Assembly: GCA_002633085.1 (NCBI GenBank)
Contig: NSIV01000001.1
Coordinates: 496,001 to 560,000, forward strand
Length of the DNA: 64,000 nucleotides
Reading direction: 5' to 3'
Origin: Curvibacter sp. PD_MW3
GTDB lineage: Bacteria > Pseudomonadota > Gammaproteobacteria > Burkholderiales > Burkholderiaceae_C
Within the stretch, counting starts at the first letter, position 1, and every line of letters begins with the position of its first letter. The notes beneath the pieces were generated by a model that ran no database searches, was not told the DNA's origin, and saw nothing but the letters and a program-made list of their open reading frames with translations. A program made the translations under genes and the position numbers. Below are positions 12,537-20,881 of the stretch, in pieces.

Positions 12537-14126
12537 TCAGGCGGGTGATGGCAGTGCCATCATGGCGCCGGGCGCGTCATGCCGTCCCAGGCGGAACACG
12601 CTCACCGCATGCACCAGCCCCTGGGCCTGGTGCTCCAGCGATTGCGCCGCCGCAGCCGCCTCTTCCACCAGCGCGGCGTTCTGCTGCGTCACCTGGTCCA
12701 TCTGGCCGACAGCCTGGTTGATCTGGTCGATGCCCGATGCCTGGTCCTGGCTGGCTGTCGTGATTTCGCGCATCAGATCGGCCACACGCCGCACATGGAC
12801 CACGATTTCGTCCATCGTGCTGCCGGCTTGCTCTACCAGCTTGCAGCCGTCATTGACATTGCTGACCGAGGCGCCGATCAGGTTCTTGATCTCCTTCGCC
12901 GCTTCGGCACTGCGGCCGGCCAGGTTGCGCACCTCGGCCGCCACCACGGCAAAGCCGCGCCCCTGTTCACCGGCGCGTGCCGCTTCCACCGCCGCATTGA
13001 GCGCCAGCAGGTTGGTCTGGAAAGCAATGCCGTCAATCACGCCGATGATGTCGGCAATCCGGCTAGACGAGGTATTGATGGCATCCATGGTGTGCACCAC
13101 CTGCGACACCACGTCGCCGCCTTTGACGGCCACACTGGCGGCGGATTCCGCCAACTGGCTGGCATGCTTGCCACTCTCGAAGTTCTGCTTGACGTTAGAG
13201 GCCAGCTCCTGCATGGACGCCGCCGTCTGCTCCAGCGCGCTGGCCTGCTCCTCGGTACGCGAAGACAGATCGATATTGCCAGCGGCAATCTGGCTGGTGG
13301 CCGTGGCCATGGCCTCGGAGCCGCCGCGCACCTGCTGCACGATTTTGACCAGGCTGTCATTCATGTCCTGCAGCGCCTGCAGCAACTGGCCACATTCATC
13401 TTGTGTACGCACCTGGATATGACTGCCGAGATCGCCGGCGGCCACGGTCCTGGCGATCTGCACCGCCTCGCCCATGGGCCGGGTGATGGAACGGGTGATC
13501 AGGATGGAGCACAGAATGCCCGCCACCATACCGACGGCGCCCAGCAGCAGCATCAGGCTGCGCGCGGCGTGGATATCGTCGCGCATCTCGGCGCTGCTGC
13601 GCTCCACCAGCTTCTTCTGCAGGTCGGTCAAGGCATTGATCGGCTCCTGCAGCGCATCGAGCGCCGGCAGCGTCTCGCTGTTCAGGATGCGAATGGCCTC
13701 GTCCTTCTGTCCTTCATCCACCAGCTTGGCCACCTGGCTGAAAGACTTCACATACTTGACCCGCGCCTCCCCCAGGCGTGCCAGCAAGGCCCGGCCTTCA
13801 GGCAGGTAGATCAGCTGGTCCAGTGTCTTCAGCGCTTCATCGATGGTTTTCTTGTTGGCCTCGATCGCCGACTTCACGCGCTTGACCTGCTCCGGGTCGC
13901 TGGCAATCAGCAACTCCATGGTGCGGCGTGCATTGGCCCGGGTGGTGGCATTGATGGTGTGTGCCGCATCCGCCTTGACCCAGTCCTTCTCGATGATGCG
14001 GTTGTTGACTTCGCCCACTTCCGTGAAACGCTGAACACCCACCGTGACGACACACAGCAGCGTGACGATGAGCAGGCCGAAGCCCGCACCCAGGCGGGTG
14101 CCGATTTTGAGGTTGCCGATTTTCAT
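12537..14126 (-). CDS. Methyl-accepting chemotaxis protein
   Basis: The 529-aa inner-membrane chemoreceptor has a first membrane helix at about 10-32. A helical periplasmic four-helix-bundle sensor spans about 33-185, a second membrane helix about 190-212, then HAMP. The cytoplasmic signalling hairpin carries the tip motif [21 protein letters not shown] family-typical [10 protein letters not shown] methylation-helix stretch is present. No CheR-docking pentapeptide is seen at the C terminus. The ATG at 14126 is preceded by AGGGGA with good spacing; upstream in-frame sequence is not receptor-like. It is the first gene of an operon with bacteriohemerythrin. Confidence 0.93.
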   Translation of the reverse strand: MKIGNLKIGTRLGAGFGLLIVTLLCVVTVGVQRFTEVGEVNNRIIEKDWVKADAAHTINATTRANARRTMELLIASDPEQVKRVKSAIEANKKTIDEALKTLDQLIYLPEGRALLARLGEARVKYVKSFSQVAKLVDEGQKDEAIRILNSETLPALDALQEPINALTDLQKKLVERSSAEMRDDIHAARSLMLLLGAVGMVAGILCSILITRSITRPMGEAVQIARTVAAGDLGSHIQVRTQDECGQLLQALQDMNDSLVKIVQQVRGGSEAMATATSQIAAGNIDLSSRTEEQASALEQTAASMQELASNVKQNFESGKHASQLAESAASVAVKGGDVVSQVVHTMDAINTSSSRIADIIGVIDGIAFQTNLLALNAAVEAARAGEQGRGFAVVAAEVRNLAGRSAEAAKEIKNLIGASVSNVNDGCKLVEQAGSTMDEIVVHVRRVADLMREITTASQDQASGIDQINQAVGQMDQVTQQNAALVEEAAAAAQSLEHQAQGLVHAVSVFRLGRHDAPGAMMALPSPA

Positions 14127-14223
14127 TTGAGTCCCCTTGCCTGGGCAAGTCGCTGAACAGGTGGCGGCCATTCTCCGGGTTTCCCTGATCGGCGCCAAGC
14201 GAGGCCCTTTCATAAACGCGGCC

Positions 14224-14243
14224 AATTTGATATGTGTCAAATT
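14224..14243. promoter_or_regulatory. FNR/ANR-like box upstream of the chemoreceptor operon
   Basis: AATTTGA-N6-TCAAATT is a perfect 7-bp inverted repeat. Its centre, TTGAT-ATGT-GTCAA, differs from the FNR consensus TTGAT-N4-ATCAA at one base. It lies about 98 bases upstream of the receptor ATG, a usual distance for oxygen-responsive activation. It sits just beyond the stop of the unknown gene at 14260, so it most likely serves the receptor-hemerythrin operon. Confidence 0.5.
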
Positions 14244-14259
14244 TCAGTGACTCACGCCA

Positions 14260-14559
14260 TCAACCGCCACCGCGTTGGGTGTAGAGATCAAAACGCTTCA
14301 TGAACGCAAGGCGCTGCGCATCGTCCAGTTGGCTGAAAGCAAAGTCCAGCCGCAGGCGCGGCAAACGCATGAGGGCAATGACGCGCGGCGGCATCACCTG
14401 CCACGTCAATCGGAGTTCGCCCTCACCGATCGTCACCCGGGCCGACGTGCCGTTGATTTGGTAGGCATGCGGCCCCACCGCGCGCGGCAGCCACTGCAGC
14501 CACTCGGCCTCGGTGCAGGCCATGTCGCGCTCAAAGCGCTCAGGGTAGAAGGATTGCAT
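14260..14559 (-). CDS. Conserved small protein at the end of the aor operon
   Basis: The 99-aa product was not recognised. It is soluble, with a mix of charged and aromatic residues, a central beta-rich stretch (ARVTIGEGELRLTWQV) and a Gly-tail ending RGGG. It follows the MoaD-like gene by 75 bases on the same strand as aorABC, so it may be an accessory factor for the aldehyde oxidoreductase. Codon use and G+C match its neighbours. Confidence 0.7.
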   Translation of the reverse strand: MQSFYPERFERDMACTEAEWLQWLPRAVGPHAYQINGTSARVTIGEGELRLTWQVMPPRVIALMRLPRLRLDFAFSQLDDAQRLAFMKRFDLYTQRGGG

Positions 14560-14634
14560 CGCTGGCTTATTCCAGGGCTTCGGCAGGCTCAGCTTGAACC
14601 GGCCAGCAAGGCAGGCATGACTTGAAGAGTCCGC

Positions 14635-14889
14635 TCAGCCACCCGCAATCGGCGGCCAGATCGCCAGCACGTCGCCTTCGGCCAGCGTGCGGCTCAGGCG
14701 CTGCTCCGGGGTGATGTAGTGGCCGTTCACCAGCACCAGGTGCACCAGCTTGGGTGGCAGGCCGAAAGGTTCAATGATCTGGCTGATGCTGGCTTCGGGC
14801 GCCACCTCCAGTTCGATCCGGTTATCGCCGCGCGCTGCAGGCGGCAGGTAGTCGGTCAACGACGCAAACAGCTTGAAAGTAATCTTCAT
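14635..14889 (-). CDS. MoaD/ThiS-family sulfur carrier (AorD-like)
   Basis: The 84-aa product has the beta-grasp fold pattern and the essential C-terminal Gly-Gly (PPIAGG), where sulfur is carried as thiocarboxylate. Standard MoaD supplies the dithiolene sulfur of molybdopterin. This one lies 34 bases after the FAD subunit in the aldehyde oxidoreductase operon, as does the MoaD-like gene in the tungsten enzyme operon of Aromatoleum. It is therefore probably dedicated to tungstopterin for that enzyme. No moaE partner is adjacent. Confidence 0.82.
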   Translation of the reverse strand: MKITFKLFASLTDYLPPAARGDNRIELEVAPEASISQIIEPFGLPPKLVHLVLVNGHYITPEQRLSRTLAEGDVLAIWPPIAGG

Positions 14890-14923
14890 CGACGCTCATT
14901 CATTCCGGCACACACTTCCCTAT

Positions 14924-16207
14924 TCATCGCCGCCGCGCATCCAACGCACCGCTCCAATGCCCTTGCGCCTGCGCGCTGGCCAGGTAGGCCGGCACCAGTT
15001 GCGTCGGGTCCTTCAGCAGCACATCCTTCCAGGCGCCCAAGCTGATCTGCCCTTCCACCAGGCCGCGCATCACGCCCACGTGCTCGGTCCAGCCCACGCT
15101 GTTGCAGCCCACCAGCACGTCGCCGTTGAACTGCAGGCTCAGATGCCGGCCCTCGGCCAGGTCGGTCAGCTCGGCATGTTCACCACCGGGTACGCCCTGC
15201 CAATTGCCGAAGCTGGTCGAGATCAGACCCAGGGTGTCGAGCACGTTGATCTGTGTGACGCCTTTGAGTTCGGTGCTCTGCCCCGCCATGTTGAGCGCCG
15301 CCACGCGCGCCTGCTCGGCCGCATTGGGCTGGATGGCGCTGACCACCGTGGTGCCGCTGACCTTGTCAAAGGCTTCGGCACAGTCGCCGGCCGCATAGAT
15401 GCCGGGCACATTGGTCTGCATGTGTTCGTCGGTCAGAACGCCCTGCAGGCAGCGCACACCCGAGTTCTCCAGAAAGCCGATAGATGGCTTGACGCCGGTG
15501 GCGCTGATGACCAGATCCACGTTGAGCGTCTTGCCGTTCGACAGCCTGACGTCCAGCGTGTTGTCCTTGCCCTGCGCAATCGCCTCCACCCGCGTGCCGG
15601 TGAACACCTGCACACCCTTGGCCTCGCACCACTGGCGAATCATGCCACCGGCCACCGGGCCCATCATGCGTGGCACCATGCGGTCGCCCATCTCCACCAC
15701 GCTCAAGGCCACCCCGCGCGCAGCCAACGCTTCCATGATGATGCAGCCGATGAAACCGGCACCCATCTGCAGCACGCGCGCGCCCTGGGTGGCACGTGCC
15801 TGGATGGCCCGTGCATCGGCCAGCGTCCAGCAGCTGTGCACGCCAGGCAGGTCGATGCCGGGAATCGGCGCGCGTGCCGGGTTGGAACCGGTGGCAATCA
15901 AGAGTGTGTCGAAGGCCAGCGTCTGTCCGTTGTCCAACGTCAGCCGGCGCGTCGCCGTGTCCACTTGGGTGGCACGCGCCTGCAACAGCTCAATGCCGAG
16001 GCCCTGGTAATGCGTGTCGCCCTTGCGCAGCCAGGTACCGCGCTCGTCGATGTTGCCCATCAGCAGGTAGGGGATCGCCATGCGCGAGTACGGCGTCTCG
16101 CGCTCCTCCCCCACCAGCGTGACGCGGTCGCCCGGCGCATGCTTGCGCAGGGTTTCAGCCGCAATCACGCCGGCCGGGCCGGCGCCCAGAATCACATGGT
16201 GCGCCAT
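14924..16207 (-). CDS. aorC: FAD-dependent NAD(P) oxidoreductase subunit of aldehyde oxidoreductase
   Basis: The 427-aa pyridine-nucleotide-disulfide-reductase-type flavoprotein has an N-terminal FAD loop (ILGAGPAGVIAAETL), a central NAD-binding loop (GAGFIGCIIMEALAARG, about residue 150) and the C-terminal FAD motif YAAGDCAEAFD. It lies 3 bases after aorB. In the Aromatoleum-type enzyme the equivalent subunit passes electrons between the iron-sulfur subunit and NAD. The symbol is by analogy of gene order and domain content. Confidence 0.8.
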   Translation of the reverse strand: MAHHVILGAGPAGVIAAETLRKHAPGDRVTLVGEERETPYSRMAIPYLLMGNIDERGTWLRKGDTHYQGLGIELLQARATQVDTATRRLTLDNGQTLAFDTLLIATGSNPARAPIPGIDLPGVHSCWTLADARAIQARATQGARVLQMGAGFIGCIIMEALAARGVALSVVEMGDRMVPRMMGPVAGGMIRQWCEAKGVQVFTGTRVEAIAQGKDNTLDVRLSNGKTLNVDLVISATGVKPSIGFLENSGVRCLQGVLTDEHMQTNVPGIYAAGDCAEAFDKVSGTTVVSAIQPNAAEQARVAALNMAGQSTELKGVTQINVLDTLGLISTSFGNWQGVPGGEHAELTDLAEGRHLSLQFNGDVLVGCNSVGWTEHVGVMRGLVEGQISLGAWKDVLLKDPTQLVPAYLASAQAQGHWSGALDARRR

Positions 16208-16210
16208 CGC

Positions 16211-18058
16211 CTACAGTCCCAGGCGCTTCTTGGTTTCTGCCGTCGGCCGGCCTTCGGTGTCCCAACCGCGCACCGCGTAGTACTTGGGCAGCATCTTGGC
16301 CAGCTCGTTGACCTTGCCCTTGGCCGGGCCCGTCTTGGCGGCTTCGGTCAGCAGGCGTTTCGGCAAAGAGTCATCTGCCTTGGTGAGGCCAGCGCGGTTG
16401 TTGAACTCGCGCTCCATGTTCCAGATGCGCTCACCGATCTTCTCCAGCTCTTCAGTGGTGTACTGCTCGCCGATGGCGCCCTGCAGTTGCGGCGCCAGGT
16501 CGGCCAGGCCCCAGGCAAAGGTGGTGAACACGCACAGCCCCGACGAATCAAAAGCGGCGGTGGCGTCCTGGAAAGCCTTCACCAGTTCGGGTTTGCCCTC
16601 GTGTTCCAGCGGATCGGTCTTGACCGGAATGCCCAGCACCTCGGAGGCGATGGTGTAACCACGCAGGTGGCAGCCGCCGCGGTTGCTGGTGGCATAGGCC
16701 AGGCCGATGCCCTGGATGCCGCGTCCGTCGTAGGCCGGAAACTCCTGCCCCTTGGAGGTCATGGACAGTTCGGGGTGGCCGTACTTGGCCGTCAGGCGCT
16801 TGGAGCCCTGGCCAATCTCCTTGCCGAAGCCGCGGCCGTGCACCGTTTCGTCCACCAGGAAAGCCAGCGCCTTGGCGGAACCGAACGGCGCCTCAATGCC
16901 GATCTGCTCCTTGGTCAGAACGCCTTTTTCATACAGCTCCATCACCGCGCCCACGGTGGCACCGAAGCTGATGGGGTCGATGCCTTCCTCGTTGCAGATC
17001 ATGGTGGCGTACTGCAGGCATTCGAGGTCGTTCACGCCATTGGCCGCGCCCAGTGCCCAGGCCGCCTCGTACTCCAGGCCGCCGGAGGCGCCCCAGTACT
17101 GCGGCTTGTTGGCCACGGTGAAATGGCTCTCGTCCATCTTGCTGATGCGCCCGCAGGCGATGGTGCAGCCGAAGCAGGCTTGGTTGGTCACCAGCTGCTT
17201 CTTGCCGTCGGTCTTGCGCGGTGTGGCCATGGCCTCGGCCGAAATGTCCTTGGCACCTTCAAACTGCACGTCCTGGTGGTTGCGCGTGGGCAGCGCGCCC
17301 ACCTCGTTGATGACGTTCATCAGCACCTGGGTGCCGTAGGCCGGCAGGCCCTGGCCCGTGACGGCGTTCTCGGCCAAAATCTTTTTCTTCTCGGCCACGG
17401 CCTTCATGAAGGCCTTGGGGTCGCGGATGTTGCCCACGCCCTTGGTGCCACGCACTGCGATCGCCTTCAGATTCTTGCTGCCCATCACCGTGCCCACGCC
17501 GGAGCGGCCGGCGGCGCGGTGCAGGTCGTTCACCACGGCGGCGAACAGCACGCCGTTCTCACCCGCCTTGCCGATGCTCGAGACACGCACCAGCGGGTCC
17601 TGCAGGCCCTTCTTCAGCAGTTCCTCGGTCTGCCACACGCTCTGGCCCCACAGGTGGCTGGCGTCGCGCAGTTCGGCCACGTCGTCATTCACGTACAGGT
17701 ACACCGGCTTCGGGCTCTTGCCCTCGAAGATCACCATGTCCCAGCCCGCCATCTTGAACTCGGCGCCCCAATAACCGCCCGAGTTGGAGCAGGCAATGGC
17801 ACCGGTCAACGGGCTCTTGGTGATGACGGTGTAACGCCCGCCGGTGGAGGCCATGGTGCCGGTCAGCGGGCCGGTGGCCCAGATGATCTTGTTGTCCGGC
17901 GAGAGCGGATCGACCTTGGCGTCAACCTCTTCCACCAGGTATTTGGAGCCCAGCCCACGCGAGCCGAGGTAGGCCTGCGCCCAATCCATGTTGAGGGGTT
18001 CGGACTTCACGGTGCCCGCAGTCAAGTTGACGCGGAGAATTTTTCCTGCCCAAGACAT
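16211..18058 (-). CDS. aorB: Aldehyde:ferredoxin oxidoreductase, tungsten-type catalytic subunit
   Basis: The 615-aa product is full length for the AOR family, which holds a tungsten-bispterin centre plus one [4Fe-4S] cluster and oxidises aldehydes to acids, or reduces acids when run backwards. N-terminal AOR domain: ILRVNLTAGTV to the pterin-binding loop near residue 180 (AAGRSGVGTVMGSKNLKAIA). Cluster cysteines are ACFGCTIAC near 300 and a distant C in DSSGLCVFTTF. The ATG at 18058 has AAGGAGAAC upstream; earlier in-frame sequence runs through aorA in another frame. Co-transcribed with aorA (11-base gap). Confidence 0.92.
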   Translation of the reverse strand: MSWAGKILRVNLTAGTVKSEPLNMDWAQAYLGSRGLGSKYLVEEVDAKVDPLSPDNKIIWATGPLTGTMASTGGRYTVITKSPLTGAIACSNSGGYWGAEFKMAGWDMVIFEGKSPKPVYLYVNDDVAELRDASHLWGQSVWQTEELLKKGLQDPLVRVSSIGKAGENGVLFAAVVNDLHRAAGRSGVGTVMGSKNLKAIAVRGTKGVGNIRDPKAFMKAVAEKKKILAENAVTGQGLPAYGTQVLMNVINEVGALPTRNHQDVQFEGAKDISAEAMATPRKTDGKKQLVTNQACFGCTIACGRISKMDESHFTVANKPQYWGASGGLEYEAAWALGAANGVNDLECLQYATMICNEEGIDPISFGATVGAVMELYEKGVLTKEQIGIEAPFGSAKALAFLVDETVHGRGFGKEIGQGSKRLTAKYGHPELSMTSKGQEFPAYDGRGIQGIGLAYATSNRGGCHLRGYTIASEVLGIPVKTDPLEHEGKPELVKAFQDATAAFDSSGLCVFTTFAWGLADLAPQLQGAIGEQYTTEELEKIGERIWNMEREFNNRAGLTKADDSLPKRLLTEAAKTGPAKGKVNELAKMLPKYYAVRGWDTEGRPTAETKKRLGL

Positions 18059-18069
18059 AGTCGTTCTCC

Positions 18070-18546
18070 TTAAGCGGCCGAAGGTTGATTGCCGAGCTTG
18101 TTGGCCCACTGTTCCATCCGGCCCAGGCCGGTCCAGTTGGCGTCGATGAAGGTGATGGCGCCGGTCGGGCAGGCCGTGGCGCAAGCCGGATCGCCGCCGC
18201 ACAGGTCGCACTTCTGCACCTTGCCGGTTTCCTGCACGTAGTTGATGGTGCCGAACGGGCAGGCGATGGTGCAGACCTTGCAGCCCACACAGGTGCTGTC
18301 GTTCACCACCTTGGCGCCGGTGGCCTTGTCCACCGTGATGGCCTCCACCGGGCAGGCGTGCAAGCACCAGGCCTCATCGCACTGGGTGCAGGTGTAGGGC
18401 ACTTTCTTGCCGGTGTGATGGAAGTCGAACACCTTGATGCGACTCTTGGCGGTGGCGAAGATGCCGTAGTTCTCGAAGGAACAGGCCATTTCGCACTGCA
18501 GACAGCCGGTGCACTTGTCTGCGTTGATGTGCAACACCTTTTGCAT
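18070..18546 (-). CDS. aorA: Four-cluster ferredoxin subunit of aldehyde oxidoreductase
   Basis: The 158-aa polyferredoxin has sixteen Cys in four groups: CTGCLQCEMAC, CTQCDEAWCLHAC, CVGCKVCTIAC and CDLCGGDPACATAC. This matches four [4Fe-4S] clusters of the HycB/DmsB type. It is the electron wire between the tungsten subunit and the flavin subunit. The start at 18546 has GAGGAG upstream and skips an 11-residue in-frame leader. It is the first gene of the five-gene operon, whose promoter region (18547-18745) is shared with the divergent regulator. Confidence 0.9.
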   Translation of the reverse strand: MQKVLHINADKCTGCLQCEMACSFENYGIFATAKSRIKVFDFHHTGKKVPYTCTQCDEAWCLHACPVEAITVDKATGAKVVNDSTCVGCKVCTIACPFGTINYVQETGKVQKCDLCGGDPACATACPTGAITFIDANWTGLGRMEQWANKLGNQPSAA

Positions 18547-18582
18547 GGAGGTCTCCTCTGGGTAGTCGTGCGGCGGCACTTG

Positions 18583-18604
18583 CCTATGAAATGAAATGCA
18601 TAGG
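18583..18604. promoter_or_regulatory. Inverted repeat near the aorA start
   Basis: CCTATG-N10-CATAGG, 37 bases upstream of the aorA ATG, in the shared regulatory region. It is a perfect 6-bp inverted repeat with no recognised owner. It could be a repressor or activator site, or chance. Confidence 0.3.
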
Positions 18605-18629
18605 AATTGTTGAAGCAGACCGCGGGCAA

Positions 18630-18656
18630 ATCCCTAGGGAGAACCCTAGTCGGGAT
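18630..18656. promoter_or_regulatory. Nested inverted repeats, candidate activator site for the aor operon
   Basis: A perfect 10-bp palindrome TCCCTAGGGA overlaps a second repeat TAGGG-AGAA-CCCTA, with an outer ATCCC and GGGAT pair. It lies midway between aorA (84 bases) and the divergent AcoR-like gene (90 bases), where an upstream activator site would be. No convincing GG-N10-GC sigma-54 core promoter was found on the aorA side. Confidence 0.5.
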
Positions 18657-18745
18657 AGGTCGAATCCGGCAAAATTCTCAAAATGCAACACCACCCCAGG
18701 TGGCGACAGGCATCATCGCCAACCTGAACACCAGCGCACCATCCC

Positions 18746-19885
18746 ATGTCCGTGTCCTCGTCCACACTGCCCGCCTCGCGCCTGAGCCGCATCGCCCAGG
18801 CACGGCAACTGGCCTTGCACGACGCCGCGCCCTTACCCGGTGGGTTGGTCGAGCCGTGGATCGTGCGCTCGTGGCAGCGTTGCCTGGCACAAGGCCAACG
18901 CCCGGGTGAGCGCGTGGCCTTCGAGTCCGTGTCGGCCCAGGCCATGCGCCAGACGTCGGAAGCCAACCACACGCTGGTGCAGGCGGCGCGCCCCATCCTC
19001 AAGCAGCTCGGCCACACGCTGGCCGACACGCGCTACTTCGCCGTCCTCACCAACCACGACGGCGTGGTGGTGGACGTGGACGGCCCGATCGACCGCAACG
19101 ACCAGCGGGCCACGGCCATCACGCGCGTCGGGGTCGATCTGTCGGAGCGCAGCGTAGGCACCACCGCCATTGGTGCTGCCCTGCGTGAACTGCAGCCGGT
19201 GTGGCTGCATCGCGGCGAACACTTCTACAACGACACCTCGGTCTACAGCTGTGCCGGCACGCCACTGTTCGGCCCGGACGGCCGCTGCATCGGCATGCTG
19301 GACCTCACCGGCATCGAGGCACCGGAGCGCCCGGAACTCAGTCACCTGGCCCTGCACTCGGCGTACGCCATTGAAAACGCGCTGGTGCTGCAACGCCCGC
19401 ACCAGCTGCTGCTGCGGCTCAACTGGTCCGGCCGACCACTGGGCGAGGACGCCGACGGCCTGCTCACGCTGGATGCCGACGGCCGCGTGACAGCGGCCAA
19501 CCGCACCGCACGCCAACTTTTGCCCCAGCTCGGCCTGGCCGGTCACGATGATCTGCACAGCCGCGACCTCTTTGCCCTGCCGTTTGAAATGCTGTTTGAC
19601 GCCGCGCGCCATGGCAACAGTGCCATCGAGGTGCCGCTGTGGTCCGGCCTTCGTTTGCAGGTGCAGGCCAGCCTCAACGCGCGCGGCATGCCGCCCGTGC
19701 CAAGGATGTCCATGCACATGGCATCCGCCGCGACCATGCGCCCGCTCAAGGAAGTCGAGTCCGACCTGATCCGCAAGGCGGTGGAAGAAGCGCGCGGCAA
19801 CGTGGCCCAGGCGGCACGTGCCCTGGGCATCAGCCGCGCCACCGTTTACCGCAAGCTCGGTAACGGTAACGGCAAGCGGGGGTAA
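18746..19885 (+). CDS. AcoR-like GAF/PAS-Fis regulator lacking the AAA+ domain
   Basis: The 379-aa product resembles AcoR-type activators at both ends. The N-terminal 170 residues are GAF-like (IVRSWQRCLAQG, then LTNHDGVVVDVDGP). A PAS-like part (LLTLDADGRVTAANR, about 245-290) follows, and it ends in a Fis-type helix-turn-helix (VAQAARALGISRATVYRKL). The sigma-54 AAA+ ATPase core, with its GAFTGA loop and Walker motifs, is absent between about 300 and 330. It therefore cannot itself open a sigma-54 promoter and probably acts at a sigma-70 promoter or with a partner. It is divergent from aorA and is the obvious candidate regulator of that operon. Confidence 0.82.
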   Translation: MSVSSSTLPASRLSRIAQARQLALHDAAPLPGGLVEPWIVRSWQRCLAQGQRPGERVAFESVSAQAMRQTSEANHTLVQAARPILKQLGHTLADTRYFAVLTNHDGVVVDVDGPIDRNDQRATAITRVGVDLSERSVGTTAIGAALRELQPVWLHRGEHFYNDTSVYSCAGTPLFGPDGRCIGMLDLTGIEAPERPELSHLALHSAYAIENALVLQRPHQLLLRLNWSGRPLGEDADGLLTLDADGRVTAANRTARQLLPQLGLAGHDDLHSRDLFALPFEMLFDAARHGNSAIEVPLWSGLRLQVQASLNARGMPPVPRMSMHMASAATMRPLKEVESDLIRKAVEEARGNVAQAARALGISRATVYRKLGNGNGKRG

Positions 19886-19890
19886 CAACA

Positions 19891-19917
19891 AGCGGGGCGG
19901 AGGCGCCCCGCTTTTTT
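19891..19917 (+). terminator. Rho-independent terminator after the AcoR-like gene
   Basis: A 9-bp stem AGCGGGGCG / CGCCCCGCT with a GAGG loop, followed by a T run. It starts 5 bases after the stop. It also sits 12 bases from the convergent GST stop, so may serve both directions. Confidence 0.88.
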
Positions 19918-19928
19918 CTTAAACGTTC

Positions 19929-20534
19929 TTATGCCAGACCTTCGGCCTTGAGTGCCGCCTGCACCGCCGGGCGCGCGGCCACGCGGGCCAGGTAGGCCGT
20001 GAGGTGGGTCAAAGTGCTGATGTCGATCTTCACCACCTTGGTCCAGCCCACCACGGTGAACAGGTAGGCATCGGCCACGGTGAAGTCCGCACCCATCAGG
20101 TAGTCGCGGCCAGCCAGTTGTGCGTTCACCCAGGTCAGACGGCGCTCAATGTTGGCGCGCGCAGCGTCCTTCCAGTCCTGTGAAGCGGCGGGGTTGAACT
20201 GCGGGGTGAAGCTGCGGTGCAGCTCCATGCCGACAAAGGTCAGCCAGCTCTGCAACTGGTAACGCGCCAGCGTGCCGTTGGCCGGCGCCAGTTTCTTCTC
20301 GGGCTTGAGGTCGGCCAGGTACTGCACGATGGCCGGGCCTTCGGTCAACAGCGTGCCATCGTCCAGCAGCAGCGCTGGCACATAGCCTTTGGAATTGATG
20401 GCCAGGTAGTCGGCTCCCGAAGCCGTCTTTTTGCTCTTGAAGTCCACTGTCTCGGTCTCGTAGGGCAGGCCCAGTTCTTCGAGCACGATGTGGGGAGACA
20501 AGGAACAGGCGCCGGGCTTGATGAAGAGTTTCAT
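19929..20534 (-). CDS. gstA: Glutathione S-transferase
   Basis: The 201-aa product is of bacterial beta-class size. The N-terminal thioredoxin-like domain starts MKLFIKPGACSLSPHIVLEE, with Cys at position 10, the mixed-disulfide residue of beta-class GSTs. It also has the cis-Pro motif YVPALLLDDGTLLTEGPAI, and a helical C-terminal domain follows. Likely roles are conjugation or reduction of electrophiles using glutathione. It is 120 bases after fdsD on the same strand, with nothing clear between, so it may be read from its own promoter. Confidence 0.88.
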   Translation of the reverse strand: MKLFIKPGACSLSPHIVLEELGLPYETETVDFKSKKTASGADYLAINSKGYVPALLLDDGTLLTEGPAIVQYLADLKPEKKLAPANGTLARYQLQSWLTFVGMELHRSFTPQFNPAASQDWKDAARANIERRLTWVNAQLAGRDYLMGADFTVADAYLFTVVGWTKVVKIDISTLTHLTAYLARVAARPAVQAALKAEGLA

Positions 20535-20654
20535 GGTGTGTCAGTCGATGAGGGTTGATGCTCCCGCGCGCATTCCAACGCGCGGCTCCAGAGCCCCATC
20601 AGTGTAGGCAATCCGCGCCCGCCTTGCTGAGCGCCGGGCCATGGCCCCGCCCGC

Positions 20655-20876
20655 TCAGGCCACCAGCGTGCGGTGTTTGTCCAGCGCCTCGCGCACGATG
20701 GGGTGCACACCCTCACCGTCTTCCTCCAGCAACTGCAGAAACTCATGCCGCATGCGCGGGTCCCAGAACTTCTTGAGGTGGGTGGCAATGCCTTCCAGCG
20801 CCTCGGTGCGGTCGGGCATGGATTCGAAGAAGGTGCCAATCTGGTTGGCCATGCGGATCAGGTGTTCGCGGTTCAT
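20655..20876 (-). CDS. fdsD: NAD-dependent formate dehydrogenase delta subunit
   Basis: The 73-aa product is the small delta subunit that closes fds operons. Recognisable features are the start with MANQIGTFF and the HLKKFWDPRMR segment, plus a C-terminal ALDKHR. Its precise role (assembly or stability of the complex) is not settled for the family. It follows fdhD after 5 bases. Confidence 0.88.
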   Translation of the reverse strand: MNREHLIRMANQIGTFFESMPDRTEALEGIATHLKKFWDPRMRHEFLQLLEEDGEGVHPIVREALDKHRTLVA

Positions 20877-20881
20877 GGTGT

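Noticed and set aside
14873..18073. A 1066-codon open frame on the plus strand across the aor genes
   Set aside because: It lies antisense to four genes with clear family motifs. High G+C makes long antisense frames common. The composition (His/Arg/Gln-rich) is that of a shadow frame.
18547..18745. Sigma-54 promoter for aorA
   Set aside because: No GG-N10-GC (or complement) with acceptable surrounding bases was found at a useful distance, so it is not claimed.
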